NCBI GenBank assembly: GCA_029933275.1
Contig: JAOZOM010000092.1
Span: 1 to 6,887, forward strand
Reading direction: 5' to 3'
DNA: 6,887 bases
Source: Anaerolineales bacterium
Lineage (GTDB): Bacteria > Chloroflexota > Anaerolineae > Anaerolineales > Villigracilaceae
Shown here: in pieces, positions 5,869 through 6,887 of the stretch
Layout: each line of letters opens with the position of its first letter
Numbering within the stretch: position 1 is the first letter of the stretch
Notes under the pieces: model-generated
Databases searched by the model: none
What the model was told of the DNA's origin: nothing
What the model saw: only the letters and a program-made list of their open reading frames with translations
Position numbers and translations under genes: made by a program

Positions 5869-5890
5869 TTCGGGCGGTATAATGCCCGAA
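5869..5890 (+). promoter_or_regulatory. Promoter -10 region of the transporter gene inside a 7-bp inverted repeat
   Basis: A perfect TATAAT (5878-5883) precedes the transporter ATG by about 62 bases. It sits in the eight-base gap of a perfect inverted repeat, TTCGGGC (5869-5875) and GCCCGAA (5884-5890). No good -35 box is seen at 16-18 bases; TTCATT at 5857-5862 is the best candidate, with a short 15-base spacer. The GG just before the -10 box could add contacts. The repeat could be an operator that covers the -10 element, or the consensus flanks of a lineage-specific promoter form. Transcription would start near 5890. Confidence 0.62.
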
Positions 5891-5945
5891 ATATCAGCAC
5901 AGTCTACGCAACCTACGAACGAAAAACACTGCGGAATATGCACTT

Positions 5946-6815
5946 ATGAATAAAACCACCATTGGAATCATCTCCGGTCTCGCCGCCACCTCGATTTGGG
6001 GAGCGATGTACGTCGTCAGCAAAGCGGTAATGACGGTCATCCCGCCTTTTTCGCTACTCACATCTCGTCTCACGCTTGGATTTGTGACGCTGCTCATCGT
6101 CGCGTTTTTACAAAAAAAACTGAGTCTCAACAAAACACAATTCTGGAACATTTTCTGGGTGGGATTTATCGGTTACGGAATCTCTCTGGGATTCCAATTC
6201 GTAGGCACGGATTTATCTACCGCCGCAAACGGTTCGCTCGTCACCTCGGCAACGCCTGCATTTGTACTCATCTTTGCCTCTATCATCCTCGGCGAAAAAA
6301 TCACCAAAAGACGATTTCTCGCCCTGTTCATTGCCTCCCTCGGCGTACTTGCTGTGATTGATCCCCGTTCCGCGCAACTGGATTCATCCCTCTTTTGGGG
6401 AAACGTGAGTCTCGTCGCCGCAGCATTAACATGGGCACTCTACTCAGTTCTCGTTCGCAAAGTAACACGCGGTGTAGATGTGCTAACCGTCAGCCTAATC
6501 GCCTTTCTCGGTGGAATGCCGACCAGCATCGCCGCCAGCGCGTATGAAATCTCCACGCAAGGAATCGGCGAAATCACCTTCGGAGTCATCGCGGGCGTAC
6601 TCTTTATCGGCATCATCGCCACCGCCCTTGCTATGTATCTCTGGAACACCGCCTTCGCCCTCCTTGATGCCAGCCTCGCCTCGCTAACCTTCTTCGCCCA
6701 ACCCGTAGTCGGCACAATTTTAGGCGCAATTTTTCTCGGAGAACTTATCACACCACTGTTTTTATTTGGGGGATTATTAATTGGGATCGGATTGGTAATT
6801 GCGAGTAGAGAGTGA
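5946..6815 (+). CDS. EamA/DMT-family permease, ten transmembrane helices
   Basis: The 289 residues contain about ten hydrophobic helices (roughly 6-26, 33-54, 68-86, 92-115, 122-138, 149-170, 178-198, 209-232, 241-263, 268-286). They form two homologous five-helix EamA halves, the usual architecture and length of drug/metabolite transporters. Hallmarks are SIWGAMYVVSK in helix 1, NGSLVTSATPAFVLIFASIILGE at about 95-117, and the matching second-half ASLTFFAQPVVGTILGAIFLGE at about 245-266. Each ends in the G-E that closes the fourth helix of a repeat. DMT proteins move amino acids, nucleosides, sugars or drugs across the cytoplasmic membrane; the substrate here cannot be read from sequence. 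The ATG is preceded by a weak GGAA (5933-5936) nine bases upstream. The gene follows the korB terminator and its own promoter, so it is probably an independent unit with no necessary link to korAB. Confidence 0.9.
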   Translation: MNKTTIGIISGLAATSIWGAMYVVSKAVMTVIPPFSLLTSRLTLGFVTLLIVAFLQKKLSLNKTQFWNIFWVGFIGYGISLGFQFVGTDLSTAANGSLVTSATPAFVLIFASIILGEKITKRRFLALFIASLGVLAVIDPRSAQLDSSLFWGNVSLVAAALTWALYSVLVRKVTRGVDVLTVSLIAFLGGMPTSIAASAYEISTQGIGEITFGVIAGVLFIGIIATALAMYLWNTAFALLDASLASLTFFAQPVVGTILGAIFLGELITPLFLFGGLLIGIGLVIASRE

Positions 6816-6841
6816 AATAACTGAAAACTCAGTAAAACTTT

Positions 6842-6875
6842 GCTCTTCACCGCGAAGAAGCGAAGAGCGCGAAGA
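6842..6875. repeat. Short intergenic GCGAAGA repeat element, possibly interspersed
   Basis: GCGAAGA occurs three times within 24 bases (6852-6858, 6860-6866, 6869-6875). The stretch is also framed by an inverted repeat, GCTCTTC (6842-6848) and GAAGAGC (6862-6868), with a 13-base loop. It resembles CACCGCGAAG-type intergenic repeats that I recall scattered through Chloroflexota and other environmental genomes. No T-run follows on the plus strand, so it is not a convincing terminator for the transporter. A small hairpin (ACTGA 6820-6824 with TCAGT 6829-6833) just upstream also lacks a T-run. Nothing else is seen in the final 72 bases. Confidence 0.5.
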
Positions 6876-6887
6876 AAAACTTAAAAA

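Noticed and set aside
6440..6850. Minus-strand frame of 136 codons opposite the transporter
   Set aside because: It mirrors the transporter gene. No promoter or ribosome site was seen, and the residue pattern is that of a reversed membrane protein.
6842..6868. Terminator for the transporter gene
   Set aside because: There is a 7-bp inverted repeat, but its 13-base loop and the lack of a following T-run make intrinsic termination unlikely. The terminator may lie beyond the window.
6842..6875. CRISPR array
   Set aside because: The repeat units are seven bases with one- to two-base gaps, far from CRISPR repeat and spacer lengths, and no cas gene is present.

Overview
The window is a moderate-GC bacterial chromosome segment carrying housekeeping metabolism, with no sign of phage, plasmid or insertion sequence. 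The korAB style (gamma-alpha fused KorA plus a short KorB with no ferredoxin domain) and the look of the two unknown minus-strand proteins suggest Chloroflexota, probably class Anaerolineae. That placement rests on remembered family resemblance, not a search, and is only moderately confident.

Layout. The left edge (1-50) holds the 5' two thirds of a tRNA-Arg(UCU) gene on the minus strand, with a plausible promoter of its own inside the end of the upstream gene. Next, also on the minus strand, is a tightly coupled pair of unknown genes: a 530-residue multidomain protein (516-2108) followed with no spacer by a 144-residue protein (81-515). Both have segments that read like small winged-helix folds. 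A compact divergent control region (about 2109-2276) follows, in which two sigma-70-type promoters fire in opposite directions with their -35 boxes one base apart.

On the plus strand the promoter leads into a probable three-gene operon: a GntR/FCD-type regulator (2277-2936), korA (2970-4766) and korB (4768-5790). The operon ends at a strong intrinsic terminator (5817-5854). KorA and KorB together form a CoA-dependent 2-oxoacid (probably 2-oxoglutarate):ferredoxin oxidoreductase. It makes succinyl-CoA and reduced ferredoxin, or fixes CO2 when run in reverse. The co-transcribed regulator probably responds to a carboxylic-acid metabolite and may also control the divergent unknown pair.

After the terminator comes a promoter whose -10 box lies in the loop of a perfect 7-bp inverted repeat. 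It leads to a ten-helix EamA/DMT-family transporter (5946-6815). The last 72 bases hold a short GCGAAGA-rich repeat that looks like an interspersed intergenic element. No stretch longer than 300 bases lacks a gene.

The most interesting unexplained content is the coupled pair of unknown, possibly nucleic-acid-binding proteins and its shared promoter node with the korAB regulator. The rest is well-understood biology.
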